A DNA stretch of 64,000 nt, from assembly GCA_017501255.1 (NCBI GenBank), contig JAFVXE010000061.1:186001-250000 (forward strand), written 5' to 3'. This document shows, in pieces, positions 34,636 to 43,267 of this stretch (the first letter of the stretch is position 1; each line of letters opens with the position of its first letter). The translations under genes were made by a program, and so were the position numbers. Below the pieces are notes generated by a model. That model did not search any database. It was not told where the DNA came from and saw only the letters and a program-made list of their open reading frames with translations. The DNA comes from Clostridia bacterium. GTDB taxonomy: Bacteria; Bacillota; Clostridia; Christensenellales; Aristaeellaceae.

Positions 34636-36048
34636 ATGGAGATTTTTCAAACACTGCTGGGCGTGAAGGATCATGAGGGCAAGCGGATCGAAACGCCCAC
34701 ACTGAAGGAACTGTACAAGAAAACCCTTGCCATTGCATGGCCTTCCACCGTAGAGGGCGCTTTGATGAGCATCATCGGCTCGGTGGACACCATGATGGTG
34801 GGCACGCTGGGCGCTGCTTCCATTGCGGCGGTAGGCCTCACCGGTCAGCCCCGCATGATTATGCTGCTGTTTGCTCAGGCGCTGTGTGTGGGAACTACAG
34901 CCCTGTGCGCCCGCCGCAAGGGAGCCCACGATCATACCGGTGCCAATGCCTGCCTGAATCAGTCCTTGTCCATCATCACCGTCATCGGCATTCTGATGAC
35001 CCTGATCGGCTTTTTCTGGGCTGAACCGCTGATGAGGCTGGGCGGCGCCAACGAGGATACGCTGGCGCTGAGCGTGACCTATTTCCGCATCATCTCGCTG
35101 GCCTTCCTGCCCAACTGCTGGCAGCTGTGCATCTGCGCCGCCATGCGTGCCATCGGCAAAACCCGGGTGACCATGGCGACCAACATCACTGCCAATTTGA
35201 TCAACGTGGTGCTCAACTATGTTCTCATCAACGGCAAGCTGGGCTTTCCGGCGCTGGGGGTCAAGGGCGCTGCCATTGCCACTGCCTGCGGTACCATTGC
35301 CGCCAGCCTGATCTGCATTGTTATCGTCCTTCGCAACGGCGGCTATTACCATCTTGCCAGACCCCGGTTTGACCGGATCACCCTGAATGGTCTGGTCAAA
35401 GTGGGCGGCAGTTCCATGGTGGAAGCGGTTTGCCTGCGCATCGGTTTTCTGATGCTGGCACGGATTATTGCCGGAATTGGTACCAATGCTTTTGCCGCTT
35501 ATCAGATTGTCTGCCAGGTTACCTCCCTGTCCTTTACGCTGGGCGACGGCGTCAGTACTGCCGGCACTTCGCTGGTAGGCCAGAGTCTGGGCGCCAAGCG
35601 AAAGGATCTGGCTATGGCCCATGCGGGGGTAGCCTACCGGATGGGCATCGTGGTCTCCCTTTTCCTGATGCTGGTCATCTCCCTGACCAGCCGCCAGATT
35701 GCCCTTCTGTTCACGCAGGATGAAGCCATCATCCGGGGCGTGACGATGTCGCTGTATGTGGTTATTCTGTCCATGACGCCCCAGAATGGGCGTGTGGTGC
35801 TCTCCGGCGTTTTGCGGGGTGCGGGCGATGTCAAATTCGTTGCCTATTGCGCCCTCATCAGCGTGGCCATTCTGCGGCCTGTGCTCACATGGGTGTTCTG
35901 CTATCCGGTGGCAAATGCGCTGCCCCAGTATTCCAATCTGGCTGTGATGGCCCCGTGGATCGCTTTCCTCATCGACTCGGTGATTCGTGACCGCCTGATG
36001 GCAGGCCGGGTGAAGCAGCGCAAGTGGCTGGATATCAAGCTGAGCTGA
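34636..36048 (+). CDS. MATE-family multidrug/cation efflux transporter
   Basis: 470 residues from the ATG preceded by GAAAGGA; an ATG 9 codons earlier has a weaker site. Twelve predicted helices in two halves, with MATE hallmarks (SIIGSVDTMMVGTLGAASIAAVGLTGQPRMI; MRAIGKTRVTMATNITANLINVVLNYVLI; the second-half GDGVSTAGTSLVGQSLGA). Expels drugs or metabolites by Na+ or H+ exchange. Strong constitutive-looking promoter. The LRR gene follows after 39 bases on the same transcript. Confidence 0.93.
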   Translation: MEIFQTLLGVKDHEGKRIETPTLKELYKKTLAIAWPSTVEGALMSIIGSVDTMMVGTLGAASIAAVGLTGQPRMIMLLFAQALCVGTTALCARRKGAHDHTGANACLNQSLSIITVIGILMTLIGFFWAEPLMRLGGANEDTLALSVTYFRIISLAFLPNCWQLCICAAMRAIGKTRVTMATNITANLINVVLNYVLINGKLGFPALGVKGAAIATACGTIAASLICIVIVLRNGGYYHLARPRFDRITLNGLVKVGGSSMVEAVCLRIGFLMLARIIAGIGTNAFAAYQIVCQVTSLSFTLGDGVSTAGTSLVGQSLGAKRKDLAMAHAGVAYRMGIVVSLFLMLVISLTSRQIALLFTQDEAIIRGVTMSLYVVILSMTPQNGRVVLSGVLRGAGDVKFVAYCALISVAILRPVLTWVFCYPVANALPQYSNLAVMAPWIAFLIDSVIRDRLMAGRVKQRKWLDIKLS

Positions 36049-36087
36049 TCTTTGTTGACAAAAGAATCAAGACCAAGGAGAGACTTC

Positions 36088-37155
36088 ATGAAACAGATTG
36101 AAAACGAGCGAGGCATATTCACTGTAGACGATTGCGGCACATTGCGCAAATTCCAGTACAAGCCCATGCCAGGCTGGAGTACGGATGGAAACAGCAACGT
36201 CCACGGTGGACAGAACATTACCAGCCTGCCGATTCCGGAAGGGGTATATGTACTGCCGGAAAATGCCTTTCGCGGGTATCGCATCTTTCATGTAATCCTC
36301 CCGTCCACGCTTTCATATCTGGGGGCCGGCGCTTTTTCCAGATGCGACATCGAACGTATGACGTTTCCCGAGCATCTGCGCATAGAACCCTCTGCTTTCT
36401 CAGCCAGCATAATCCAGCAACTGACGGTGCCAGAGAATGCAGATCAGCTGATGCTTATACAGCTTGCTCACGCCCTTCGTTTTTCTTTTGTATGGCACAG
36501 TAGTGATCTTTCTGCTTCCCTGCCCGATTTCTGCAAGGATATTTTCCTTGGCAAATGGGAACCCCAGGAGCAATGGCAGTGCATCGAAAACCAAAGCGGC
36601 CAATTTTTCGTGGATGCTGACGGAGTGCTGATGGACTGGAATGCGCCGGAGGGTGCGGACGACCTTCCCGAATTGGTCATTCCTGCCGGAATCAAAGCCA
36701 TCAACGGATCGTTGTTTACAGAGCTGAAACTGTCCGGCCCGCTACACCTGCCGGATACCCTGCGCATTATTGGCATTGGGGAGTCGATCAACTGCTTTTC
36801 CTGCTGTACGCTGCCGCAGGTGATTCTGCCCACATCCTTGGAACTGTTCGGTCAATTCGCCTTTGGCGGATGTCACATCGGATGCCTGACCATACCGCCG
36901 GGCTTTGAAAAAAACTACAGGCACATCGGCACTCGTCAGTTCCAGAGCAGTACCATTGATGAAATCCGTGTACCGCCTGCTTACAGCGCAATATTGCAGC
37001 AGGTTTTCGCCTGCAATCAAGACATCCTCTTTGGCCAAAAGGAAGACCCCGTCTTCGGATGTCTGAGCTGTGCTTTCCTTCCCATGGGCGATCGCCATAA
37101 TCGTTTGGGAGATCATATGGTAGAGTTGCTCAGCAGGTTTGCGCATAAACAATAA
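36088..37155 (+). CDS. BspA-type leucine-rich-repeat protein
   Basis: 355 residues from MKQIENERG, 9 bases after AAGGAG. Irregular LRR_5 repeats: ITSLPIPEGVYVLPENAFRGYRI, ILPSTLSYLGAGAFSRCDIERMTFPEHL and LHLPDTLRIIGIGES...VILPTSLELFGQFAFGGCHIGCLTIPPGF. No signal peptide or anchor is visible, so it looks cytoplasmic, unlike many surface BspA proteins. Binding partner unknown. Co-transcribed with the MATE pump. Confidence 0.75.
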   Translation: MKQIENERGIFTVDDCGTLRKFQYKPMPGWSTDGNSNVHGGQNITSLPIPEGVYVLPENAFRGYRIFHVILPSTLSYLGAGAFSRCDIERMTFPEHLRIEPSAFSASIIQQLTVPENADQLMLIQLAHALRFSFVWHSSDLSASLPDFCKDIFLGKWEPQEQWQCIENQSGQFFVDADGVLMDWNAPEGADDLPELVIPAGIKAINGSLFTELKLSGPLHLPDTLRIIGIGESINCFSCCTLPQVILPTSLELFGQFAFGGCHIGCLTIPPGFEKNYRHIGTRQFQSSTIDEIRVPPAYSAILQQVFACNQDILFGQKEDPVFGCLSCAFLPMGDRHNRLGDHMVELLSRFAHKQ

Positions 37156-37158
37156 CAG

Positions 37159-37202
37159 AAACGTAGCTGTTGCTGGGCCCTTTTCCAGTAACAGCTACGT
37201 TT
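37159..37202. terminator. Bidirectional intrinsic terminator
   Basis: Near-perfect 18-base stem (37159-37176/37185-37202) with A and T flanks between convergent genes. Confidence 0.88.
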
Positions 37203-37204
37203 GT

Positions 37205-37774
37205 TCATCTGTTCAAAAACTTCATTTTCCGGCTGATTCTGCGGTCATACAGCACCACCAGCAGAATCAACAGCCGATCATACACCGACAGGCAGGCAAC
37301 CATCAGCACAACCAGAACAATGCCCATGCCAACGCCCGCCCGTCCAAATTCAGTCATCAGGCTCTGCGCCGGAAACACCAGCGACAAAAGCAGGTACATC
37401 AATCCGGTGATTCCAGAAAACAGCAGCCCTTTCACCGCCATACGCCAGCCTGCACAAGAGATTTTCCGGTCGATATCCCATTTGAGAATAGGATAGTAGC
37501 CGATGAACAGATAAAAAAACGCTGCTTCCTTATCCACGCCGATGATCAGCACGCAAAGCGCCGTTGCCAGCCATGTGAGCCATGCAGCCTTTCTGCCGTA
37601 TTCCACCAGCACCGGCAGCAGCAGGACGGCTGCTGCCAGCGGCGCAGCGTACAGCATAACGGGAACCAGCCCGCCAAGGAGCATCAGCGTGACCGAAAGG
37701 GCGCACATCATGCCGCAAAAAGCGATGCTCATGGTTTTCTTGCGTGCAGCGGTTTTCGACTTTTGTTTTGCCAT
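37205..37774 (-). CDS. Conserved membrane protein of unknown function
   Basis: 189 residues from MAKQKSKTAARKK, a basic N-terminus. About five to six hydrophobic helices; the central FIGYYPILKWDIDRK motif between helices is a recognisable family feature, but I cannot name a function. Its fold could be ECF-substrate-component-like, which is a guess. Downstream of the TIM-barrel gene with a 34-base gap, probably one transcript. Confidence 0.65.
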   Translation of the reverse strand: MAKQKSKTAARKKTMSIAFCGMMCALSVTLMLLGGLVPVMLYAAPLAAAVLLLPVLVEYGRKAAWLTWLATALCVLIIGVDKEAAFFYLFIGYYPILKWDIDRKISCAGWRMAVKGLLFSGITGLMYLLLSLVFPAQSLMTEFGRAGVGMGIVLVVLMVACLSVYDRLLILLVVLYDRRISRKMKFLNR

Positions 37775-37808
37775 GAAACAAACCTCGCTTCTTTTTACTG
37801 TCTGCAAC

Positions 37809-38477
37809 CTACTCCCGATAACGATTCATCATGGCTTTGAACAGTTCCGCAGTGGAGGGCGGCGTCTGGGTGATGGCATTGGCGCCCGCCTCAATGGTGC
37901 GCAGGATACTCTCCGGCTGGTTGCCGCCGGTGGCGATGATGGGCACGCCCGGATATTCCTTGCGAATTTTTCTTACCACCTCCGGCGTGCGCTGGGCAGC
38001 CGCCACATTGAGAATCGCTGCGCCGGCTGCGAGCCTTGTGCGGATGTTGGTGCTTTCGTCCACAACCGTGATAACCACCGGGATGTCCACCGCCTGAGAA
38101 ACAATCAGCAGATTGGCATCCGTAACAGGTGCGTTGAGCACAACGCCCATAGCGCCCTGACTTTCTGCATCCTTGGCAAGAGAAACCGTGCGTAAACCAC
38201 GGGTGGTGCCTCCGCCCACACCGCAGAACACCGGCACATAGGAAGCCTTGATAATCGCATCGCTGATGCTTTGCTGAGGCGTAAAGGGATAGACAGCAAA
38301 AACAGCATCTGCATCACAATTTTTGATAATGGCCAGATCGGTGGTAAACACAAGGCTCTTGATCCTTCGGCCGTAGATGACAATGCCGCTGGCCTGCCGT
38401 ATTTCTTCCGGCATTTCCAGAATGCTGTGGCGCAGCTTGCTCTCCACCTGAGGGATGAATTTGCGTTCATTGTTCAT
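37809..38477 (-). CDS. Predicted TIM-barrel phosphate-binding enzyme
   Basis: 222 residues with the alternating beta-alpha pattern of a phosphate-binding TIM barrel. Gly-rich loops VFCGVGGGTTRG, GVVLNAPVTDANL and the C-terminal PIIATGGNQPESILRTIEAGANAIT form the standard phosphate cradle, as in KDPG aldolase/ThiE-like barrels. Members are loosely annotated as hydrolases; no reaction is established. Conserved in Clostridia. Own promoter at 38506-38534. Confidence 0.7.
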   Translation of the reverse strand: MNNERKFIPQVESKLRHSILEMPEEIRQASGIVIYGRRIKSLVFTTDLAIIKNCDADAVFAVYPFTPQQSISDAIIKASYVPVFCGVGGGTTRGLRTVSLAKDAESQGAMGVVLNAPVTDANLLIVSQAVDIPVVITVVDESTNIRTRLAAGAAILNVAAAQRTPEVVRKIRKEYPGVPIIATGGNQPESILRTIEAGANAITQTPPSTAELFKAMMNRYRE

Positions 38478-38505
38478 TGTCGCGCCTCCCTTCTACCTTT
38501 TCATT

Positions 38506-38534
38506 ATCATACCAATCCTTCAACAGAAATTCAA
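38506..38534 (-). promoter_or_regulatory. Promoter of the TIM-barrel/membrane protein pair
   Basis: Minus strand: -35 TTGAAT (38529-38534), 17-base spacer, -10 TATGAT (38506-38511). Confidence 0.6.
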
Positions 38535-38548
38535 CCGCACATAAACGG

Positions 38549-38578
38549 TTGATGAGAACAGCAAACATATGTTACAAT
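38549..38578 (+). promoter_or_regulatory. Promoter of the SGNH hydrolase gene
   Basis: -35 TTGATG (38549-38554), 18-base spacer, -10 TACAAT (38573-38578). Confidence 0.45.
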
Positions 38579-38613
38579 TGTTGCAAAGCAATCCAATAAG
38601 GAGAGAATACGCC

Positions 38614-39162
38614 ATGTCAATGAAAAATGTACTGCTGCTGGGCGATTCCCGGCGCATGGGCTACGAACCCTTTGTGCGGGAAGTGCTCAAGGAAGAAGCA
38701 CAGGTTTTCGGGCCTGCGGAAAACGGCCGCTGGGCGGGCTATACCCTCAACAGCCTGCGCTTTTGGCTGAATGATTTTCCCACGCCGGATGTGGTTCACT
38801 GGAACTGCGGCCTGTGGGATCTGGGGGATGACTACAATCTGGGCCGTCCTTTCTCCCTGCCGGATGAATATGAAAGCGCCGTGGAGCGCACCGTGCTGGT
38901 CTTGCGCAAGTTGTTCCCCGAAGCGAAAATCATCTTTGCCACCACCATGCCCACCACCAACCCGGATACCACCGGCATCCGGGCGTATAATGACATCATC
39001 TGCAAGGTGGCGGACAAGCACGGCATCCCGGTGGATGATCTGTTTGCCACCATGCACGACAAGATGGTTGTCTACGATGCAGGTGACCATCTGCACCTGA
39101 GCGACGAAGGCAACGCCATCGTGGCAGCGCAGGTGGCGGATGCCATCCAGAAGGTTCTGTGA
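38614..39162 (+). CDS. SGNH/GDSL-type hydrolase
   Basis: 182 residues from MSMKNVLLLGDS, about 9 bases after AAGGAG. Catalytic Ser in LLLGDSRRMGY, block II Gly in GRWAGYTLNS, block III-like WNCGLWDLG, and the Asp-His pair in GDHLHLSDEGNAI. No signal peptide, hence intracellular. Probably deacylates small esters or sugars; substrate unknown. Monocistronic. Confidence 0.8.
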   Translation: MSMKNVLLLGDSRRMGYEPFVREVLKEEAQVFGPAENGRWAGYTLNSLRFWLNDFPTPDVVHWNCGLWDLGDDYNLGRPFSLPDEYESAVERTVLVLRKLFPEAKIIFATTMPTTNPDTTGIRAYNDIICKVADKHGIPVDDLFATMHDKMVVYDAGDHLHLSDEGNAIVAAQVADAIQKVL

Positions 39163-39169
39163 TGAATCG

Positions 39170-39210
39170 AACCAGCCACACCCAACGAGTATCGGGTGTG
39201 GCTGGTTTTT
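39170..39210. terminator. Intrinsic terminator
   Basis: 14-base stem (39170-39183/39194-39207) then T-run; lies between convergent genes. Confidence 0.85.
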
Positions 39211-39235
39211 CTATTGTTTGCTGATGGAAAACAGT

Positions 39236-40324
39236 TCACCAGATGGAAAACACATACCCAGCCAGCGGCGACAGCACAATCATGATCACCGAGAAGATGA
39301 AGGATTCCAGCGAGGTCAGCGTTGCCCGCTGCTCCGAGGGGAACATCGACTGCAAAATCGCATTGGTACGCACTTGTAGCGCATCATCGCCAACGGCCGA
39401 GAGGAAGCCGCCCAGCGTCATGATCCAGTACAAGCCTGAGTGTTCTGCCAAAAAGCCCAGCCCAACAAGGGAGGCCGACACAGCCAGCACCCACCGCCAG
39501 CGGGCTTTCGGAAAGCGAAGGATCAGCCTTGAACCTGCAATGCCGCCCAGCTGCATGAACAGCAGCGCAAGCCCCAGCGCCCATGCAGGGATGCCCCTTT
39601 GTGGCAGCTTTGCTTGCAAAAAGAACAGCAGCAGCGTATCCACCGCCCCCACAAAGGAATTGCAGAACATGAGCCCCAGTGCGCTGCGCACCTGCCCAAC
39701 AAAACGGAAACTATCCGCAAAGCAGGAAACCAGCTGTTTGGCAAGCGGTATTCCCGTTTGCTTTTCGCCGATTTGCACTTCCCGCAGGGTGGCAAGGATC
39801 ATCAGCTGCATAGCGCCGGTGATCAGGCTGACGCCATAGGCCAGCTGATGACCGATGGTCAGCGCAAACCCTGCGCAAAGGGTGGACAATCCCTCGCACA
39901 CGCGCCAGATGGTCATCTGATTGGATTCGTAGCGTTCAAACCCGCTTTCCTGCCCCACCAGTTTCAGGGAGTCATAGGCCAGCGCATCGCCGGAGCCGGA
40001 CGAACAGTTATAACTCAGCGCCCGGAACGCAATGGACAGGCATACCGTGAACAGGTTGCAGGACAGGATCATCACCACATCAGAGATCATGGCCATGAGG
40101 GTACTGGCCAAAAGCATTTTCTTTTTGCCGAACACATCCGCCAATACGCCGGAGGGAATCTCAAACAGCAGGCTGACGATATGGAACACCGTTTCTGCAA
40201 CGCCGATCTCCACAAGGTTGTAGCCCCGGGCCGCCAGGATGGCCACCCACGCGCCGGTGAGGGACAGGTTGCCGAGAATGGAAGAAGAATACAGCTTTCC
40301 CAACTGTTTTTTGATGGAAAACAT
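39236..40324 (-). CDS. Major facilitator superfamily transporter
   Basis: About 362 residues from the ATG 8 bases after AAGGAG. Roughly ten to twelve helices. MFS motif A-like loop GVLADVFGKKKMLLAS between helices 2 and 3 and the second-half counterpart SRLILRFPKARWRW. The family members with this short loop pattern are efflux pumps for drugs or metabolites. The gene is preceded by a promoter, a 30-codon leader ORF and a terminator-like hairpin that hides its ribosome site, so expression is probably controlled by attenuation. Confidence 0.85.
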   Translation of the reverse strand: MFSIKKQLGKLYSSSILGNLSLTGAWVAILAARGYNLVEIGVAETVFHIVSLLFEIPSGVLADVFGKKKMLLASTLMAMISDVVMILSCNLFTVCLSIAFRALSYNCSSGSGDALAYDSLKLVGQESGFERYESNQMTIWRVCEGLSTLCAGFALTIGHQLAYGVSLITGAMQLMILATLREVQIGEKQTGIPLAKQLVSCFADSFRFVGQVRSALGLMFCNSFVGAVDTLLLFFLQAKLPQRGIPAWALGLALLFMQLGGIAGSRLILRFPKARWRWVLAVSASLVGLGFLAEHSGLYWIMTLGGFLSAVGDDALQVRTNAILQSMFPSEQRATLTSLESFIFSVIMIVLSPLAGYVFSIW

Positions 40325-40332
40325 AAAAAACA

Positions 40333-40367
40333 CTCCTTAATCGATGATTAAAATCGTCGTTAAGGAG
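40333..40367 (-). promoter_or_regulatory. Terminator-like hairpin sequestering the MFS ribosome-binding site (attenuator)
   Basis: Minus-strand RNA: CTCCTTAA (complement of 40360-40367) pairs with TTAAGGAG (complement of 40333-40340), extended by CGA/TCG and GAT/ATC with one bulge and one mismatch. TGTTTTTT and the MFS start codon follow. The hairpin thus contains the Shine-Dalgarno site and also looks like an intrinsic terminator. Confidence 0.6.
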
Positions 40368-40426
40368 ACAGTGCGCTATGGATCCGGAGCATCCGTTCAG
40401 CCGGATGGCGGCTTTCGCATATGCGA

Positions 40427-40519
40427 TCAACGAATGCCAACCTTCAAAAAGGGCGCACTATCCCCGTGAAGGCAAAAAGTTACGCCTTTTCCCAGCAGCA
40501 TATTGGTCATTTTCCACAT
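40427..40519 (-). CDS. Predicted 30-residue leader peptide of the MFS gene
   Basis: Short ORF beginning MWKMTNMLLGKGV and ending KVGIR-stop, with a strong Shine-Dalgarno site AAAGGAGG 10 bases upstream. It lies 39 bases after a consensus-like promoter and 102 bases before the MFS start. AGTGCGC inside the ORF (complement of 40453-40459) can pair with GCGCACT (complement of 40370-40376) just before the attenuator hairpin, so ribosome position could change the downstream fold. Coding status rests on the ribosome site and layout only. Confidence 0.55.
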   Translation of the reverse strand: MWKMTNMLLGKGVTFCLHGDSAPFLKVGIR

Positions 40520-40564
40520 GGTAGCACGCCCTCCTTTCCTTTGGTGGATTGGGTTTCCTCTCCA

Positions 40565-40593
40565 ATCATACGCCGGATGGGCGGAAATGTCAA
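40565..40593 (-). promoter_or_regulatory. Promoter of the leader-MFS transcript
   Basis: Minus strand: perfect -35 TTGACA (40588-40593), 17-base spacer, -10 TATGAT (40565-40570). Confidence 0.75.
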
Positions 40594-40630
40594 GGTGGAT
40601 GAATTTTGCAAACGAAGGCCGGTTTTCCTT

Positions 40631-40681
40631 AGTGAATTCCCAAAGTAAATGCAACAGTGGCATTTACTTTGGGAATTCACT
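40631..40681. repeat. Perfect 22-base inverted repeat, 7-base loop
   Basis: Arms 40631-40652 and 40660-40681, beginning AGTGAATTCCCAAAG; no mismatch. It is not followed by a T-run on either strand. It lies between the two divergent promoters of the MFS leader and GH3 genes. May be an operator, an RNA hairpin or a remnant of a small mobile element. Confidence 0.8.
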
Positions 40682-40718
40682 TCAGGCAAGAAACTGCAAA
40701 AGAATTTCCCCAACCCGA

Positions 40719-40747
40719 TTGTTTTTCACCCCCAAATCCCGTATAAT
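40719..40747 (+). promoter_or_regulatory. Promoter of the GH3 gene
   Basis: -35 TTGTTT (40719-40724), 17-base spacer, perfect -10 TATAAT (40742-40747), 47 bases before the start. Confidence 0.65.
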
Positions 40748-40793
40748 GACTGCAATATCCTACGCAAAAATTGCGATATACGGAGGAATACCC

Positions 40794-43196
40794 ATGAAAC
40801 AGTGGATCAGAGCCAATTATCAGCCTATGCTGCCCCTGAGCAAGGATGGTCGCCGCGTGACCGCCAGCCCGGAGCATATTCTCATCTCCAAGAATGCCGC
40901 CAAGGAAGGCATGGTTTTGCTCAAGAACAACAACCACGCTTTGCCGCTGACCTCTGGCAGCCGCATTGCCCTGTTTGGCAAGGGCACCATTGACTATGTG
41001 AAGGGCGGCGGCGGCAGCGGCGATGTGACCGTGCCCTACATCCGCAACCTGTACGAAGGTCTCTGTCAGGTGGTGGATCCCCAGACCATCTTCCCGGATA
41101 CCATCAGCTTTTACCAGAAGCACGTGGAGGCGGAATATGCTGCCGGGCGGGTGCCGGGCATGATCTCCGAGCCTGCTTTGCCCGACGAAATGCTGAAGAA
41201 GGCCGCCGCTTTTGCCGACACCGCCATCATTTCCTACAGCCGCTTCTCCGGCGAAAACTGGGATCGTCTGTGCGATTTTGACCCCTTCGAAACCCACAAA
41301 GGCGCCGACAATATGCCTGTTTCCCTGTCCCGGGAGATCTTTGAGAAGGGCGATTTCTATTTCTCCAACGCCGAGCGTGCCTTGCTTGCGCAGGTGTGCG
41401 CAGCTTTCGAGCGTGTGGTGGTGGTGCTCAACACCGGCGGCATGGTGGAAACCGCCTGTCTGGCCGAAAATCCCGCCGTGGATGCGGTGCTGCTGGCTTG
41501 GCAGGGCGGCATGGAGGGTGGTCTGGCCACGGCGGAACTGCTGATGGGTCAGGGCAATCCTTCCGGCAAGCTGGCGGATACCTTTGCCCGGGATCTGATC
41601 GACTATCCCTTTGCCGAGCATTTCTTTGATTCCGACGATTATGTGGACTACACCGAGGATATCTATGTAGGCTACCGCTATTTTGAGACCATTCCAGGCG
41701 TTGCCGATAAGGTGGTCTATCCCTTCGGCTACGGCCTGTCCTATACCATTTTCGCCCTGAGCCAGCCCACCGTCACCTTTACCGAAACCGAAGTGACCGC
41801 CTCCGTTCGGGTAAGCAACACCGGCAGCGTGGCGGGCAAAGAAGTGGTACAGGTCTACTACAGCGCCCCTCAGGGCAAGCTGGGCAAGCCCGCCCGTGAG
41901 CTGGCTGGTTACCGCAAGACCCGTCTGCTGGCTCCCGGCGAGGAAGAACTGGTTATCATCCGCTTCCCCATGGCCGAAATGGCTTCCTACGATGATCTGG
42001 GCAAGGTGCAGAAATCCGCATGGCTGCTGGAAGCCGGCGACTATCATTTCCACATTGGCACCAGCGTGCGGGACACCCAGCAGGTCGAAACTGTGCTGAT
42101 CCTGCCCGAAAACCGCATTGTGTGCCAGCTCACCTCCCGCATGGCTCCCACCAGCCTCAAACAGCGTATGCTGGCTGACGGCTCTCTGGAGGATCTGCCC
42201 ACCAGCGAATCCAACGACCCCTTCGCCAACGAAATGGAACCCATGGATCTGACCGATCCCCACTTCCTGCCCCAGATTCGCGGCTTTGAGGCTGTCCATT
42301 TCGGCAACGATGTGCCCCAGCTGTCCGATGTGGCGGAAGGCAAGCTGACGCTGAATGATTTCGTCGCCCAGATGCCCGATGAAGATCTGGCATGGCTCAT
42401 GGGCGGCCAGCCCAACACCGGCATGGCCAACACCTTTGGCATCGGCAACAACCGCACCTATGGCATTCCCAACATCATGACCGCTGACGGCCCTGCCGGT
42501 CTGCGCATCCGTCCCGAAGTGGGTGTCACCACCACCGCTTTCCCCTGCGCCACGCTGCTGGCTTGCAGCTGGGATCCCTCCCTTTTGGAGCTGGTGGGCG
42601 CTACCGGCGCTCTGGAAGTGAAGGAAAACAACATCGGCGTATGGCTTACACCCGGCGTGTGCATCCACCGCAATCCCATCTGTGGCCGCAATTTTGAGTA
42701 TTATTCCGAGGATCCTCTGCTGACCGGCAAGCAGGCCGCCGCTCTGGTGCGTGGTATCCAGAGCCAGCGCATCGCCGCCTCCCCCAAGCATTTTGCCCTC
42801 AACAACAAAGAGAGCCACCGCCGCAACTGCGACTCCCGTGCCTCCGAGCGTGCCATCCGGGAAATTTATCTGCGCCAGTTCCAGATTATCGTGGAGGAAG
42901 CCCAGCCCTGGACCATCATGTCCTCCTACAACGTGATCAACGGCCACCGGGCCTCTGAGAACTACGATATGCTCACCGGCATTCTCCGTCAGGAATGGGG
43001 CTTTGACGGCATGGTAACCACCGACTGGTGGACCTTGGGCGAGCACTACAAGGAAGCCATGGCCGGCAACGATCTGAAGATGGCCAACGGCTGGCCCGAG
43101 CGTTTGCTCAAGGCCAAGGAAATGGGCCTGCTGACCCGTGAAGCCATGGAGGAAGCCGCCCGGAACATTCTTGGTTTGATTCTGCGGATGGACTAA
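40794..43196 (+). CDS. Glycoside hydrolase family 3 with permuted domain order (beta-glucosidase-like)
   Basis: 800 residues from MKQWIRANYQP after GGAGGAA. Domain order is reversed relative to standard GH3: the alpha/beta-sandwich C-domain comes first (about 20-320: KEGMVLLKNNNHALPL, NTGGMVE...LLAWQGGMEGGLATAELLMGQGNPSGKLADTFA), then a fibronectin-III-like domain (about 328-428). The TIM-barrel N-domain comes last (about 515-800: YGIPNIMTADGPAGLRI, CGRNFEYYSEDP, SPKHFALNNKE). The nucleophile is Asp744 in VTTDWW. No signal peptide, so it acts on imported oligosaccharides. The same layout is known from some rumen Clostridia beta-glucosidases. Confidence 0.92.
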   Translation: MKQWIRANYQPMLPLSKDGRRVTASPEHILISKNAAKEGMVLLKNNNHALPLTSGSRIALFGKGTIDYVKGGGGSGDVTVPYIRNLYEGLCQVVDPQTIFPDTISFYQKHVEAEYAAGRVPGMISEPALPDEMLKKAAAFADTAIISYSRFSGENWDRLCDFDPFETHKGADNMPVSLSREIFEKGDFYFSNAERALLAQVCAAFERVVVVLNTGGMVETACLAENPAVDAVLLAWQGGMEGGLATAELLMGQGNPSGKLADTFARDLIDYPFAEHFFDSDDYVDYTEDIYVGYRYFETIPGVADKVVYPFGYGLSYTIFALSQPTVTFTETEVTASVRVSNTGSVAGKEVVQVYYSAPQGKLGKPARELAGYRKTRLLAPGEEELVIIRFPMAEMASYDDLGKVQKSAWLLEAGDYHFHIGTSVRDTQQVETVLILPENRIVCQLTSRMAPTSLKQRMLADGSLEDLPTSESNDPFANEMEPMDLTDPHFLPQIRGFEAVHFGNDVPQLSDVAEGKLTLNDFVAQMPDEDLAWLMGGQPNTGMANTFGIGNNRTYGIPNIMTADGPAGLRIRPEVGVTTTAFPCATLLACSWDPSLLELVGATGALEVKENNIGVWLTPGVCIHRNPICGRNFEYYSEDPLLTGKQAAALVRGIQSQRIAASPKHFALNNKESHRRNCDSRASERAIREIYLRQFQIIVEEAQPWTIMSSYNVINGHRASENYDMLTGILRQEWGFDGMVTTDWWTLGEHYKEAMAGNDLKMANGWPERLLKAKEMGLLTREAMEEAARNILGLILRMD

Positions 43197-43210
43197 GCCG
43201 CATAAACAGC

Positions 43211-43241
43211 GCCCCCTCAAGCGGTTTTTGCTTGAGGGGGC
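43211..43241 (+). terminator. Terminator-like hairpin behind the GH3 gene
   Basis: GCCCCCTCAAGC (43211-43222) pairs with GCTTGAGGGGGC (43230-43241). The T-run is poor, so termination may be partial and the next gene co-expressed. Confidence 0.55.
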
Positions 43242-43267
43242 ATCTGTCAATGAAAGAAGGAATTTTC

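Noticed and set aside
40379..40528. Plus-strand 49-codon ORF opposite the MFS leader
   Set aside because: An AAGGAG lies about 11 bases upstream, but it is the complement of the attenuator stem, and no promoter or homology supports it.
40677..43250. 857-codon minus-strand open frame
   Set aside because: Antisense shadow of the GH3 gene in GC-rich coding sequence; the GH3 motifs are decisive.
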